A stretch of DNA of 64,000 nt from Paenibacillus flagellatus (GCF_003217775.1 NZ_QJVJ01000012.1:188001-252000), one strand, 5' to 3'. Counted from the first letter of the stretch, positions 1-7,991 are shown. Numbers and translations are program-made. The notes: generated by a model not told the origin, from the letters alone.

Positions 1-1
1 C

Positions 2-331
2 CTTTACATACAACAAAAAGCGGACGTGGAGCGGCAAATGATGCGCGAAGCGTATCAATGGCTCGAGCCGGGCAAGCTTGCGGCGGAGCCGGCTTTCGTC
101 CTGTCGTCCCCCGACGAGTTGGGCGTCGAGCCGGTTCCGGGCTTGACCGAGTCCGACCGGCTGTCCGTCGCGGACGTGCTCGCGGACATGCGCCGCTCGG
201 CCCTAGCCGCGGAAGTCCGAGGACGGCTCGCCGCCCGCGCAGACGCCCCGATCGCCGCCGAGGACCTCGTGCCGGAGGAGCTTCTGCATATGCCGCTCGT
301 CGGGGAACAATCGGTTCAGGCGCAGCCGTAG
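2..331 (+). CDS. 3' end of an unidentified gene
   Basis: This is an open frame that is already open at the left edge and stops at TAG 329-331, so it is probably the C-terminal ~109 residues of a longer protein. A GTG at 26 could start it, but no ribosome binding site precedes it. The visible part is hydrophilic, rich in Glu, Ala and Arg, with no membrane segment and no motif I recognise; it ends in VGEQSVQAQP. A clear intrinsic terminator lies 24 bases after the stop, which supports this being the true end of a transcription unit. No function can be proposed from what is visible. Confidence 0.5.
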   Translation, partial: LYIQQKADVERQMMREAYQWLEPGKLAAEPAFVLSSPDELGVEPVPGLTESDRLSVADVLADMRRSALAAEVRGRLAARADAPIAAEDLVPEELLHMPLVGEQSVQAQP

Positions 332-354
332 CCGAATGTCGTGAATAGCGCAGA

Positions 355-383
355 AAGTGCGAGCCGTCGGTTCGCACTTTTTT
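355..383 (+). terminator. Intrinsic terminator after the left-edge gene
   Basis: Perfect 8-bp stem AAGTGCGA / TCGCACTT (355-362 with 372-379), 9-base loop, followed by a T run. It ends the unit whose last gene stops at 331. Confidence 0.85.
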
Positions 384-533
384 AATGGAGTCTTGCCCGG
401 CCTCATTGACGATTCGCCTCTACGATAGCAATCGAGAAGAAATGCGGCCGCTCCCGCCATACTATACTAGAATGGGGAAAGGGCCCGTGGTATTCTGAAG
501 AAGAATGCTAGAATCCTACAAGGAGGCTGTATA

Positions 534-968
534 GTGGGAACAAGTAATCCGGCAACGATAACGGTAGAAGCGATCGTTCAATCTCCCGTCGAAAGCGTGT
601 GGACGTATTGGACGGACCCGAAGCATATCATGAAATGGAATGCCGCTTCCGACGAATGGCACACGCCGCGCGCCGAGAACGATCTGAGAGTCGGCGGCGC
701 GTTCGTCTCGAGAATGGAAGCGAAAGACGGGAGCTTCGGCTTCGACTTCGGCGGCGTATACGACGAGGTGAGCCTTAACGAACGCATCGCCTATACGATG
801 GGCGACGGTCGGAAAGTGAAGATCGATTTTATTCGCCAAGACGCTGCCACGAAAATCGTCGAATCGTTCGATGCGGAGGAGTCGAACCCCATCGAGATGC
901 AGCAAGCGGGCTGGCAGGCCATTTTAAACAATTTCAAAGCCTATGCGGAAAATGCCGGAAAAGCATAA
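534..968 (+). CDS. SRPBCC (AHSA1/START-like) domain protein
   Basis: The 144-residue protein has the pattern of the AHSA1 branch of the SRPBCC hydrophobic-ligand fold: an opening beta strand (ITVEAIVQSPVESVW), the W-D-P-K-H-I-x-K-W segment (residues ~23-36), a beta-rich middle and a C-terminal helix containing GWQAILNNFKAY. Such proteins bind small hydrophobic ligands or act as Hsp90-activator-like folds; the ligand here cannot be told. The start is GTG at 534, chosen because AAGGAGG (520-526) sits 7 bases upstream. The gene stands alone between two terminators, so it is probably a single-gene unit. A TATACT at 463-468 may be its -10 box, but no convincing -35 precedes it. Confidence 0.85.
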   Translation: MGTSNPATITVEAIVQSPVESVWTYWTDPKHIMKWNAASDEWHTPRAENDLRVGGAFVSRMEAKDGSFGFDFGGVYDEVSLNERIAYTMGDGRKVKIDFIRQDAATKIVESFDAEESNPIEMQQAGWQAILNNFKAYAENAGKA

Positions 969-982
969 TAGAATGGAATACA

Positions 983-1012
983 GCGCATGCCGATGTCGGC
1001 ATGCGCTTTGTT
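983..1012 (+). terminator. Intrinsic terminator of the SRPBCC gene
   Basis: Self-complementary stretch GCGCATGCCGA / TCGGCATGCGC (983-993 with 996-1006) followed by TTTGTT. The centre must open to form a loop. The T run is short, so termination may be partial. Confidence 0.65.
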
Positions 1013-1154
1013 GTGTACGCCCGGCTTGGACGGGCGCTCATTCCGCGCCCACGCTAAGAGGGGAATTTCAATAAACGGAAAAATTCCGAATTGCTGGAAT
1101 AAAGGGGTGGTACAATTAGGTTCAAGTATACCAAAGGAAGGAGGAGGTGCCGAC

Positions 1155-1796
1155 ATGGTTGAAAAAATGTTTTGGACAAACCCGTACTTGACGAGGCTGG
1201 ATACTCGAATATCCGGTGTGTCCGGCCAGCAAATTACAGTCGAACAAACCATCTTCTACGCGTTCTCCGGCGGACAAGAAAGCGATCACGGAACAATCGG
1301 CGGGTATTCCGTCCTTCAAGCCCAAAAAGACGGTCACGAAATCGTTTATACGGTTGAAGAAGGGCATGGCTTGAAGGTCGGTGACGAAGTAACGATGACC
1401 ATCGATTGGGATCGTCGATACAGACTGATGCGTCTGCATTTTGCGGCGGAGATCGTATTGGAATTAGTCTATAAGCATCTTAACGGCATCGAAAAGATCG
1501 GCGCCCATATCGCTCAAGAGAAAGCGCGCATCGATTTTGCATGGAATGAACCGATTTCCAGCTCATTCCCTGTGATCGAGAAACAATTCCGGGAAATCGT
1601 CGGGGCGGACCTCGATATCAGTAGTGCTTTCAGCGATGAGGAAAAGGAGAGAAGGTATTGGGAGATCGAAGGTTTTTCCAAAGTCGCCTGCGGCGGAACG
1701 CACTTGAAAAAAACGGGCGAAGTCGGTTTCATCAAGCTGAAGCGCAACAATATAGGCAGAGGCAAAGAACGAATTGACATTTATTTAACCGAATAA
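1155..1796 (+). CDS. AlaX-like alanyl-tRNA editing domain protein, altered zinc site
   Basis: The 213-residue protein matches the free-standing editing domain related to the alanyl-tRNA synthetase editing/SAD region, which hydrolyses mischarged tRNA(Ala). Visible landmarks are the N-terminal strand region, the RYRLMRLH segment (residues 88-95) and the second metal motif CGGTH (C179, H183). The first metal motif is normally HxxxH but here reads H95-x3-E99, so one zinc ligand is Glu. I start at ATG 1155 because a long purine-rich ribosome binding site (AAGGAAGGAGGAGG) ends 8 bases upstream; the frame is open further upstream to 987, but that stretch overlaps the previous terminator and lacks an RBS. 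Family assignment is likely; activity with the altered ligand is unproven. Confidence 0.8.
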   Translation: MVEKMFWTNPYLTRLDTRISGVSGQQITVEQTIFYAFSGGQESDHGTIGGYSVLQAQKDGHEIVYTVEEGHGLKVGDEVTMTIDWDRRYRLMRLHFAAEIVLELVYKHLNGIEKIGAHIAQEKARIDFAWNEPISSSFPVIEKQFREIVGADLDISSAFSDEEKERRYWEIEGFSKVACGGTHLKKTGEVGFIKLKRNNIGRGKERIDIYLTE

Positions 1797-1834
1797 ACTG
1801 CCGCGCGTTCGATAACTCGAACTTCTTCTGGAGG

Positions 1835-1860
1835 AGGCCGCCGAAACGATTCGGCGGCCT
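1835..1860 (+). terminator. Hairpin after the AlaX-like gene
   Basis: Perfect 11-bp stem AGGCCGCCGAA / TTCGGCGGCCT with loop ACGA, 38 bases after the stop codon. No T run follows, so it may act by RNA stability rather than as a classical terminator. Confidence 0.45.
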
Positions 1861-1902
1861 CGCGGCGTTATGTCAGGACGTTTACCGTTAACGACGCAAA
1901 TA

Positions 1903-1926
1903 AACCGGCACAACGATGTGCCGGTT
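1903..1926. other. Second ACGA-loop hairpin in the 1797-2082 gap
   Basis: Perfect 10-bp stem AACCGGCACA / TGTGCCGGTT, again with loop ACGA. The rest of this 286-base gap is AT-rich (about 1955-2035), with the octamer AGTCTATA occurring twice, and presumably holds the promoter of the next gene. I see no gene in it. Confidence 0.5.
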
Positions 1927-2082
1927 ACCTAATCCTGCCCTAAAGGAGAACCTTAAAAATGCCATGGATAAATAATAGTCTATAAAAAAATGGAACATAA
2001 GTCTATATCTTTTTTTGGAAAAATTGTATGTTTAGTGAGCGACCGCGGCGCAAATCGAAGGTAACGAAGGGAGCAGCCTCGC

Positions 2083-2560
2083 ATGATCACGCTCAAAAAA
2101 ATCACGCTGGAAAACCGGCGCGACATCTTTAATCTGGAAGTTTCCGAAGATCAGCGCCGCTTCGTCGCGTCCAATCTGTCCAGCGTCGCATCGTGTTATG
2201 TCCTAGCCACCAACGGGGGGACATCCGTTTCCGTTCGCCATTTATGCGGATGAACGGCCGGTCGGTTTCGTTATGATCACGTATAAAATTACCGGGTACG
2301 ACCTCCCGGCCATCGCGGACGACGGATACTGCATCCTGCGTCTCATGATGGGCAAGCAATACCAGAACAAGGGCTACGGCCGGGAAGCGATGAACGAAAT
2401 ATTGGCCTTTATCCGCACCTTTCCGGCGGGACCCGCCCAATACTGCTGGATTCCGTATAAGGCCGATAACGTCCCCGCCAAAAAGCTTTATGAGCGCTTC
2501 GGCTTCCGAGACAACGGCGAAGTCGTCAACGACGAGCAAATTAACGTATTGCGGCTATAG
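2083..2560 (+). pseudogene. GNAT family acetyltransferase, frameshifted
   Basis: Two pieces in different frames make one GNAT acetyltransferase. From ATG 2083 the first frame reads MITLKKITLENRRDIF and ends early; the second frame, read from about 2221, continues HPFPFAIYADERPVGFVMI and contains the acetyl-CoA loop QNKGYG and the typical C-terminal YERFGFRDNGEV. Removing one G from the run of six at 2215-2220 joins the frames smoothly (ATNGGHPFPFAIYA). Family members of this type acetylate amines or amino acids; the substrate is unknown. The start follows a GAAGGGAG-like site. Either the gene is newly broken, phase-variable through the G run, or the extra G is a sequencing error; the intact coding quality on both sides favours recent or artefactual change. 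Confidence 0.75.
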
Positions 2561-2675
2561 GTGCCCGGGCCGACGGAGCGGGAGGCGGAGCGCGCCGTCC
2601 GGCTGATCGAGGAGGCACGATTCTAGGCTGCAACGTCGAGCGCTTAACCGTTCAAACCCGATAACCGCTTTTCCG

Positions 2676-2700
2676 CCCCCAGTTCGCCTGGGGGTTTTTA
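2676..2700 (+). terminator. Intrinsic terminator after the GNAT gene
   Basis: Stem CCCCCAG / CTGGGGG (2676-2682 with 2688-2694), loop TTCGC, followed by TTTTTATT. Between 2561 and 2675 there is a short coding-like fragment (frame from 2562, ending TAG at about 2627, reading REAERAVRLIEEARF) that could be a gene remnant; nothing else is visible there. Confidence 0.85.
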
Positions 2701-2753
2701 TTATGCCGCCGCTTGCGCACGCAATCACTTACAAAAATATAGTTGGTCCATTT

Positions 2754-2772
2754 ATTTGGATAATATCCAAAT
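2754..2772. promoter_or_regulatory. Perfect 19-bp palindrome upstream of the MFS gene
   Basis: ATTTGGATA-A-TATCCAAAT is a perfect 9-1-9 inverted repeat, 90 bases before the MFS start codon and in the only AT-rich part of the gap. It contains TAATAT, a possible -10 box. A repressor of the MarR or TetR type binding here would fit a drug-exporter-like gene, but no regulator gene is adjacent. Confidence 0.5.
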
Positions 2773-2861
2773 GCTTTGCCTTCTTACGTAATGTTCGTAA
2801 CGGAGTTAAAATGCAATCAATCCCTCATCCGTACGAATGAGCCAAGAAAGGATCGGATCTT

Positions 2862-4034
2862 ATGAACAATCGATGGACCATTTACGTGCTTGCGCTCGGC
2901 GTCTTCCTGACGGCCACCTCCGAGCTTGTCGTCTCCGGCATTCTCCCCGTCCTGGCGGACGATTTGAACATTACCGTCGCGCTGGCCGGACAGCTCGTCA
3001 CCGTCTATTCGCTCGCCTTCGCGATCGGCACGCCCGTCGTCGTCTCGCTGACGTCTCGCATCGACCGCAAAAAAACGCTGCTCGGCTCGCTCGCCGCGTT
3101 CGTGCTCGGCAGCGGCTTATCGTACGCCAGCACGGATATTTCCCTGCTCATGGCTTCACGAGTCGTGCTGGGCGTCAGCTCGGGCGTCTACCTGGTCGGC
3201 GCGTTCGGCGCGGCGGCCAAGCTCGTCCCCCCGCAGCGGATCGGCAGCGCCATCGGGACGATCGTCCTCGGCTTCAGCATGGCGATGATTTTGGGCGTCC
3301 CGATCGGGATCGCGATTACGCAATGGTTGGATTGGCGGGCCATTTTCGCCGTGCTCGGCATGCTGAGCTTGCTGATGACGGCGGTTATGTACCGGCTTCT
3401 GCCGGGGATCGAAGGAGACGCGCGGGTGCCGTTCAAACGGCAGTTCCAAGCGCTCGGCAGCGCCGTTATCGTTAGCGGGCTCTTCCTGACGCTGTTCCGG
3501 GAATCGGGGAATTCGGTTCTGTTCACGTATTTGACGACGTTCATGCAGGACATCCTCCGGATGGATCCTGCCGGCATCGGCGTCGCGATGCTCGTCTTCG
3601 GCCTCTTCGGCGCCTTCGGCTCGCGGCTAGGCGGTTACGGCGTCGACAGATGGGGCGCCTCCCGCGTCATCGCGTCGAGCATCGTCCTTCATGTGGCGAC
3701 GCTGGCGCTGCTGCCGCTGTTCGCCGGAACGCCGGCCGCGGGATTGGCGTTGATCGCGCTTATGATCTTGTCCATGTTCGTCAGCGGGCCCGCCGTGCAG
3801 ACGTACTTTATTCAACAAGCGCCGGAATCCTCCAGTCTCGTGCTCAGCCTGAACACGTCGATCGTCCATGTCGGATTGGCCGCCGGAGCGGGGGCGGGGG
3901 GGGTATTGGCCGGCGCGGCTTCCACCGTCTATTACAACCCGTGGCTGGCGGGCGCGATCGTGGCGCTCGGGCTGGCGGCGGCGATCGTAAGCTTCTCGCT
4001 CGGCAGGAAGCGGGTTGCGCAAACGGCCGGCTGA
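2862..4034 (+). CDS. MFS transporter, DHA1 (AraJ/YdhP-like) family
   Basis: The 390-residue protein has about twelve hydrophobic segments and the hallmarks of drug:H+ antiporter 1 exporters: TATSELVVSGILP in helix 1, a loop-2/3 motif SLTSRIDRKKTLL (around residues 62-74), and the helix-5 motif region FSMAMILGVPIG. AraJ/YdhP-like members export sugars, purine analogues or drugs from the cytoplasm; the substrate cannot be told. The start is ATG 2862 with AAAGGA (2847-2852) 9 bases upstream. It appears monocistronic: a terminator precedes it and a convergent terminator at 4078-4109 follows. Control through the 2754-2772 palindrome is an inference. Confidence 0.9.
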   Translation: MNNRWTIYVLALGVFLTATSELVVSGILPVLADDLNITVALAGQLVTVYSLAFAIGTPVVVSLTSRIDRKKTLLGSLAAFVLGSGLSYASTDISLLMASRVVLGVSSGVYLVGAFGAAAKLVPPQRIGSAIGTIVLGFSMAMILGVPIGIAITQWLDWRAIFAVLGMLSLLMTAVMYRLLPGIEGDARVPFKRQFQALGSAVIVSGLFLTLFRESGNSVLFTYLTTFMQDILRMDPAGIGVAMLVFGLFGAFGSRLGGYGVDRWGASRVIASSIVLHVATLALLPLFAGTPAAGLALIALMILSMFVSGPAVQTYFIQQAPESSSLVLSLNTSIVHVGLAAGAGAGGVLAGAASTVYYNPWLAGAIVALGLAAAIVSFSLGRKRVAQTAG

Positions 4035-4077
4035 CCGGAGTGGCCGAGAGACGATCCATCTCCTAAGCTGCGCATGC

Positions 4078-4109
4078 AAAAAGCCGTTCCCCATCCGGGG
4101 AACGGCTTT
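4078..4109 (-). terminator. Terminator of the aminopeptidase gene (convergent region)
   Basis: Perfect 13-bp stem AAAGCCGTTCCCC / GGGGAACGGCTTT (4080-4092 with 4097-4109), loop ATCC. Read on the minus strand it is followed by five Ts; on the plus strand it could also stop the MFS transcript. Confidence 0.85.
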
Positions 4110-4112
4110 CGA

Positions 4113-5351
4113 TTATGCCAATTCGAACGCCCAGTTGCCGTCGCGGAAAATCGGCTCCCGCCGGCCGTCGGCGGTGACGCCGTCGATGCTCAAGTCCGCC
4201 GACCCCATCATGAAATCGACGTGGACGAGGCTGTCGTTGGCTCCTCGCTCGGCGAGCTGCTCCTTCGTCATCTCCTCGCCGCCCTCGATCGTGGTCGGGT
4301 AAGCGCGGCCGAGAGCGAAGTGGCACGACGCATTCTCGTCGTACAGCGTGTTGTAGAAAATCAGGTTCGTGTCCGAAATCGGCGAGCGGAACGGGACGAG
4401 CGCCATCTCCCCGAGACGGCGGGCGCCTTCGTCGGTGTCGAGCAGCAGCTTGAGCGCGTCGTAGCCTTTTTCCGCGGTGAAGTCGACGACCCGGCCGTTC
4501 TCGAACCGCAGCGTGAAATTGTCGATCAGCGTGCCGCCGTGGTTCAGCGGCTTCGTGCTGCGGACGACGCCGTTCACGCCGTCCTTGTGCGGCATCGTGA
4601 ACACTTCCTCCGTCGGCATGTTCGGGTTGAATTCGACGCCCTTGGCGTTCGGTCTCGAGCCGCCGCACCAGACGTGGTTTTCCGGCATGTCGACGGTCAA
4701 GTCGGTCCCTTCGCCGCGGTAGACGAGCTGCTTGTACTGCTTCGCGTTCAAGTAGTCGACCATTTTGGCGATTTGCGCGTTGTGCGCTTTCCAGGCGGCG
4801 ACCGGATCGTCCTTGTCGACGCGGACCGCCTTCAGGATGACGTCCCACAGCTTCTCGACCGCTTCGTCCGCCGGCACGTCCGGGAACACCTTCGACGCCC
4901 ACTCGACCGTCGGGGTCGAGATCAGCGACCAGGAGACGCGATGCGCCATCGTATAGCTGCGCCAGCCTTGCAGCGCGGTCGCGGCCGTCTTGCTCGCTGT
5001 GGCGATGCGCTGCGGATCGACTCCGTTCAGCAAATCCGGGTTCGGGGAATAGATGCTCAGGAAGCCGGCGCCGTTCTCGGCGAATTCCTCCCAGCCTTTC
5101 GCCCGGAACATCGGGTATTCGGCGAACGCCTCGTCCGGCGCCATCTTGTATTTGATTTGCGTGAGTGTCTCGTCGTTCCATTCCACGTGCACGTTTTTGG
5201 CGCCCGCTTCGTACGCCTTGCGCGCGATCGCCCGGACGAGCTCCGCGGCCGTGAGCGGCGCGGTGACGACGAGCGTCTGTCCTTGCTGGACGTTGATGCC
5301 GACGCGTACGGCCAGCTCCGCGTATTTCTCCAAATCGCGTTCCGTTGGCAT
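4113..5351 (-). CDS. M29 family aminopeptidase (AmpS/AmpT type)
   Basis: The 412-residue protein matches peptidase family M29 (thermophilic aminopeptidases, two catalytic metal ions, cytoplasmic), in length and landmarks: N-terminal GINVQQGQTLVV, the PTEEVFTMPHKDGVNG segment, AEKGYD, NTLYDENASCHFALGRAYP and the final metal motif NDSLVHVDFMMGS. These supply the Glu, Glu, His, Tyr, His and Asp of the metal and catalytic site. I start at the ATG ending at 5351 (MPTERDLEKY), since GGGAGGA lies 9 bases upstream; an ATG 9 bases earlier would abut that site. It removes N-terminal residues from peptides, probably as a general peptidase. Its promoter faces the radical SAM gene. Confidence 0.93.
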   Translation of the reverse strand: MPTERDLEKYAELAVRVGINVQQGQTLVVTAPLTAAELVRAIARKAYEAGAKNVHVEWNDETLTQIKYKMAPDEAFAEYPMFRAKGWEEFAENGAGFLSIYSPNPDLLNGVDPQRIATASKTAATALQGWRSYTMAHRVSWSLISTPTVEWASKVFPDVPADEAVEKLWDVILKAVRVDKDDPVAAWKAHNAQIAKMVDYLNAKQYKQLVYRGEGTDLTVDMPENHVWCGGSRPNAKGVEFNPNMPTEEVFTMPHKDGVNGVVRSTKPLNHGGTLIDNFTLRFENGRVVDFTAEKGYDALKLLLDTDEGARRLGEMALVPFRSPISDTNLIFYNTLYDENASCHFALGRAYPTTIEGGEEMTKEQLAERGANDSLVHVDFMMGSADLSIDGVTADGRREPIFRDGNWAFELA

Positions 5352-5429
5352 GTGCAGCATTCCTCCCGTATGGATCGTTTCTTCTATGTAACCGGGATCC
5401 CGACAAGGAAACCTTGCCGTATCATATGC

Positions 5430-5458
5430 AATATAGCACGATCCGAAACCATATTCAA
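5430..5458 (-). promoter_or_regulatory. Sigma-A-type promoter for the aminopeptidase gene
   Basis: On the minus strand TTGAAT (5458-5453), a 17-base spacer and TATATT (5435-5430), 79 bases upstream of the start codon. Confidence 0.6.
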
Positions 5459-5482
5459 AAAAATCGGCGCGGGAAAACCATT

Positions 5483-5510
5483 TTGTGTTGCGGGCCGTTT
5501 CATGTAGAAT
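5483..5510 (+). promoter_or_regulatory. Probable promoter for the radical SAM operon
   Basis: TTGTGT (5483-5488), 16-base spacer, TAGAAT (5505-5510), 43 bases before the chosen start at 5554. It is divergent from the aminopeptidase promoter. Confidence 0.45.
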
Positions 5511-5553
5511 GAAGGGAAAGAAACCAACAACGCAGGAAAGGTTCGTACACCCG

Positions 5554-7329
5554 ATGAATGTCGTCGTATCCAGCTTGAACGCCAAATATATCCATACCTG
5601 TCTCGCGCTTCGGTATTTGAAGTCGTACTGCCGCGACGAATTCGAAGTGGAGATGGCCGAATATACGATCAAAGACCCGGCGATGAATATCGTGTCCGAC
5701 TTGTTCCGGCGCGGCCCGGACGTGCTCGGCTTTTCATGCTACATCTGGAATATCGAGGAGACGATCCGGGTCGTCCGCATGCTCAAGAAAATCAAGCCCG
5801 ACATGACGATCGTCCTCGGCGGTCCGGAGGTTTCCTACGATACGGCGTATTGGATGGAACGGGTGCCCGAGGTCGATTTCATCGTCATGGGCGAAGGCGA
5901 AGAGACGTTTCTCCATCTGCTCCGGGAGCTGGCCGGCGAGCGGAAGTTTCACTTCGTCTTCGGCCTCGCCTACCGGAACCGGGAGGGGGCCGTCTGCATC
6001 AACCCTGGCCGCCCGAAGCTGAATCTGGACGATATCCCGTCGCCGCACCGGTTCCCCGAGGACGTTCCCGCGCTCGGCAACCGCGTCGTCTACTTCGAAA
6101 CGAGCCGGGGCTGCCCGTTCAGCTGTCAATTCTGCCTCTCGAGCATCGAGGTCGGGGTCCGCTATTTCGATATCGAGCGGACGAAGGCGGATTTGCTCTA
6201 CTTGATCGACTCCGGCGCGAAGCTGATCAAGTTCGTCGACCGGACGTTCAACATCAAGCGCGAATACGCGATGGACATTTTCCAATTTCTGATCGACAAC
6301 CATAAAGGCTGCGTGTTCCAGTTCGAAATAACGGCCGACATCATGCGTCCCGAGGTGCTGGACTTTTTGTCCGAGCATGCGCCCGCGGGCGTTTTCCGTT
6401 TCGAAATCGGGGTGCAGTCGACGAACGACCGGACGAACGAGCTCGTCAAGCGCCGCCAAAACTTCGCCAAGCTGACCCGGACCGTCACGAAGGTGAAGGA
6501 AAGCGGCAAAATCGACCAGCATCTCGATCTGATCGCCGGCCTGCCGGAGGAAGATTACGCATCGTTCCGCCAGACGTTCAACGACGTGTTCGCGCTCGGA
6601 CCCGAGGAGCTGCAGCTCGGCTTTCTGAAAATGCTCCGCGGCACCGGACTGCGCCACGACGCCGACAAGTACGGGTACGTCTACATGGACAACGCCCCGT
6701 ACGAAATACTCGGCAACGCGATCATGCCGTTCTCCGATCTGATGCGGATCAAGCGGGTCGAGGACGTGCTTGAGAAATATTGGAACGCGCACCGGATAAA
6801 CCGGACGGTCAAGTATTTGATCGCCGAGCAGTTCCCGTCGGCATTCGATTTCTTCCAGCAGTTCGGCGACTACTGGGAGGAGCGCGGCTGGCAAAAGATC
6901 GGGCATCAGCTCGAGGACCTGTTCGTGCGGCTGCGCGACTTTCTGAAGGATCGGGGAACGCCGGACGAGGACGCGAGGACGGCGGAAGGGCTCATGAAGC
7001 TCGACTACTTCTTGAACCACCGCTACAAGCCGCGTAAAATATGGTGGGACTTCATGCACGATAAAAAATCGGTGTCGGCCTGGATGCAGTCGCTGGCGGA
7101 CCGTCCGGAACGGGTATCGCCCGAGTTCGCGGCGCTCGGCTGGACCGAGAAGGAGCTGCACAAGCATGCGGTCGTCGAGACGCTGCCGTTCGATCTGAAC
7201 CGGTTCGAGGCCGACGGCACGATCGATCGCGGCCGTTCCACGCTGCTTGTCGTCGTGTACGACCCGGACGGAGCGGGGGCGCGGCATTACGCGGCGGCGC
7301 TCGAGCCGGCCGGTCTATACCCAGGGTAA
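5554..7329 (+). CDS. B12-binding-fold radical SAM protein (DUF4080 type)
   Basis: The 591-residue protein has a B12-binding-type Rossmann domain at the N terminus (about 1-130, with VDFIVMGEGEETF near its end), then a radical SAM domain whose cluster motif is C187-x3-C191-x2-C194 in ETSRGCPFSCQFC, and a C-terminal helical region resembling DUF4080. The cobalamin-binding DxHxxG motif is not obvious, as in many relatives starting AKYIHTxLALRYLK. It should bind a 4Fe-4S cluster and SAM; the substrate of this subfamily is unknown. I start at ATG 5554, because AGGAAAGG lies 12 bases upstream and the family begins at MNVVVSSLNAKYIH; an open extension to 5485 overlaps the promoter. The NUDIX gene follows after 14 bases, so they are probably co-transcribed. 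Confidence 0.88.
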   Translation: MNVVVSSLNAKYIHTCLALRYLKSYCRDEFEVEMAEYTIKDPAMNIVSDLFRRGPDVLGFSCYIWNIEETIRVVRMLKKIKPDMTIVLGGPEVSYDTAYWMERVPEVDFIVMGEGEETFLHLLRELAGERKFHFVFGLAYRNREGAVCINPGRPKLNLDDIPSPHRFPEDVPALGNRVVYFETSRGCPFSCQFCLSSIEVGVRYFDIERTKADLLYLIDSGAKLIKFVDRTFNIKREYAMDIFQFLIDNHKGCVFQFEITADIMRPEVLDFLSEHAPAGVFRFEIGVQSTNDRTNELVKRRQNFAKLTRTVTKVKESGKIDQHLDLIAGLPEEDYASFRQTFNDVFALGPEELQLGFLKMLRGTGLRHDADKYGYVYMDNAPYEILGNAIMPFSDLMRIKRVEDVLEKYWNAHRINRTVKYLIAEQFPSAFDFFQQFGDYWEERGWQKIGHQLEDLFVRLRDFLKDRGTPDEDARTAEGLMKLDYFLNHRYKPRKIWWDFMHDKKSVSAWMQSLADRPERVSPEFAALGWTEKELHKHAVVETLPFDLNRFEADGTIDRGRSTLLVVVYDPDGAGARHYAAALEPAGLYPG

Positions 7330-7343
7330 CGGAGGAAACGACC

Positions 7344-7967
7344 ATGACCGACGCCAATCGATGGCTGCATTGGGCGCAGCGCATTCAGGCGATCGCCCAA
7401 ACCGGGCTCACCTATGCCAAGGACGGCTACGATATCGAACGATACGAAGAGCTTCGCGAGATCAGCATCGAGATGATGCGGGAGCAGACCGGCGAGCCGT
7501 ACGCCAAAGTGAAGGAGCTGTTCGCCTCCGAGACGGGCTACCCGACGCCGAAGGTGGACGTTCGCGGAGTCGTGTTCGAGAACGGCAAGCTGTTGATGGT
7601 ACGGGAAAAGTCGGACGGGAAGTGGACGCTGCCCGGCGGCTGGGCCGATATCGGCTACACGCCGAAGGAGGTCGCGGTGAAGGAAATCCGCGAGGAGGCC
7701 GGACTCGACGTCCGGGCCGTCAAGCTGCTCGCCGTGCTGGATAAAAAATGTCACCCGCATCCGCCGGAGCCGTATTATATATACAAAATGTTCATCTTGT
7801 GCGAGCGCCTAGGCGGGGAGCCGAAGGCGGGTCTGGAAACGTCCGGCGTCGGCTATTTCGGCGAGGACGAACTGCCCGAGCTGTCGGAGAACCGGAACAC
7901 GGAATCGCAAGTCCGGCTCATGTTCGAATGGCTGCGGAATCCCGGGAAGGAAGTCGTGCTCGACTGA
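7344..7967 (+). CDS. NUDIX hydrolase with N-terminal helical domain
   Basis: The 207-residue protein has the N-terminal helical extension of the NUDIX_N family (about 1-65, WLHWAQRIQAIAQTGL) followed by a NUDIX domain (about 68-200). The NUDIX box, residues ~98-121, reads GGWADIGY...KEIREEAGL, keeping the metal-binding EIREE core but with conservative changes (Asp for Glu, Lys for Arg) in outer positions. Relatives hydrolyse nucleoside diphosphate-linked compounds such as CDP-choline or ADP-ribose. The ribosome binding site CGGAGG lies just before the start at 7344. It sits between the radical SAM and diguanylate cyclase genes on the same strand, with gaps of 14 and 24 bases. Confidence 0.9.
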   Translation: MTDANRWLHWAQRIQAIAQTGLTYAKDGYDIERYEELREISIEMMREQTGEPYAKVKELFASETGYPTPKVDVRGVVFENGKLLMVREKSDGKWTLPGGWADIGYTPKEVAVKEIREEAGLDVRAVKLLAVLDKKCHPHPPEPYYIYKMFILCERLGGEPKAGLETSGVGYFGEDELPELSENRNTESQVRLMFEWLRNPGKEVVLD

Positions 7968-7991
7968 AGATGCGATGGGTGGGATGACCGG

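Noticed and set aside
4063-5406. Long open frame antisense to the aminopeptidase, arginine-rich
   Set aside because: It is a high-GC shadow without RBS, with no domain, while the other frame has all M29 motifs.
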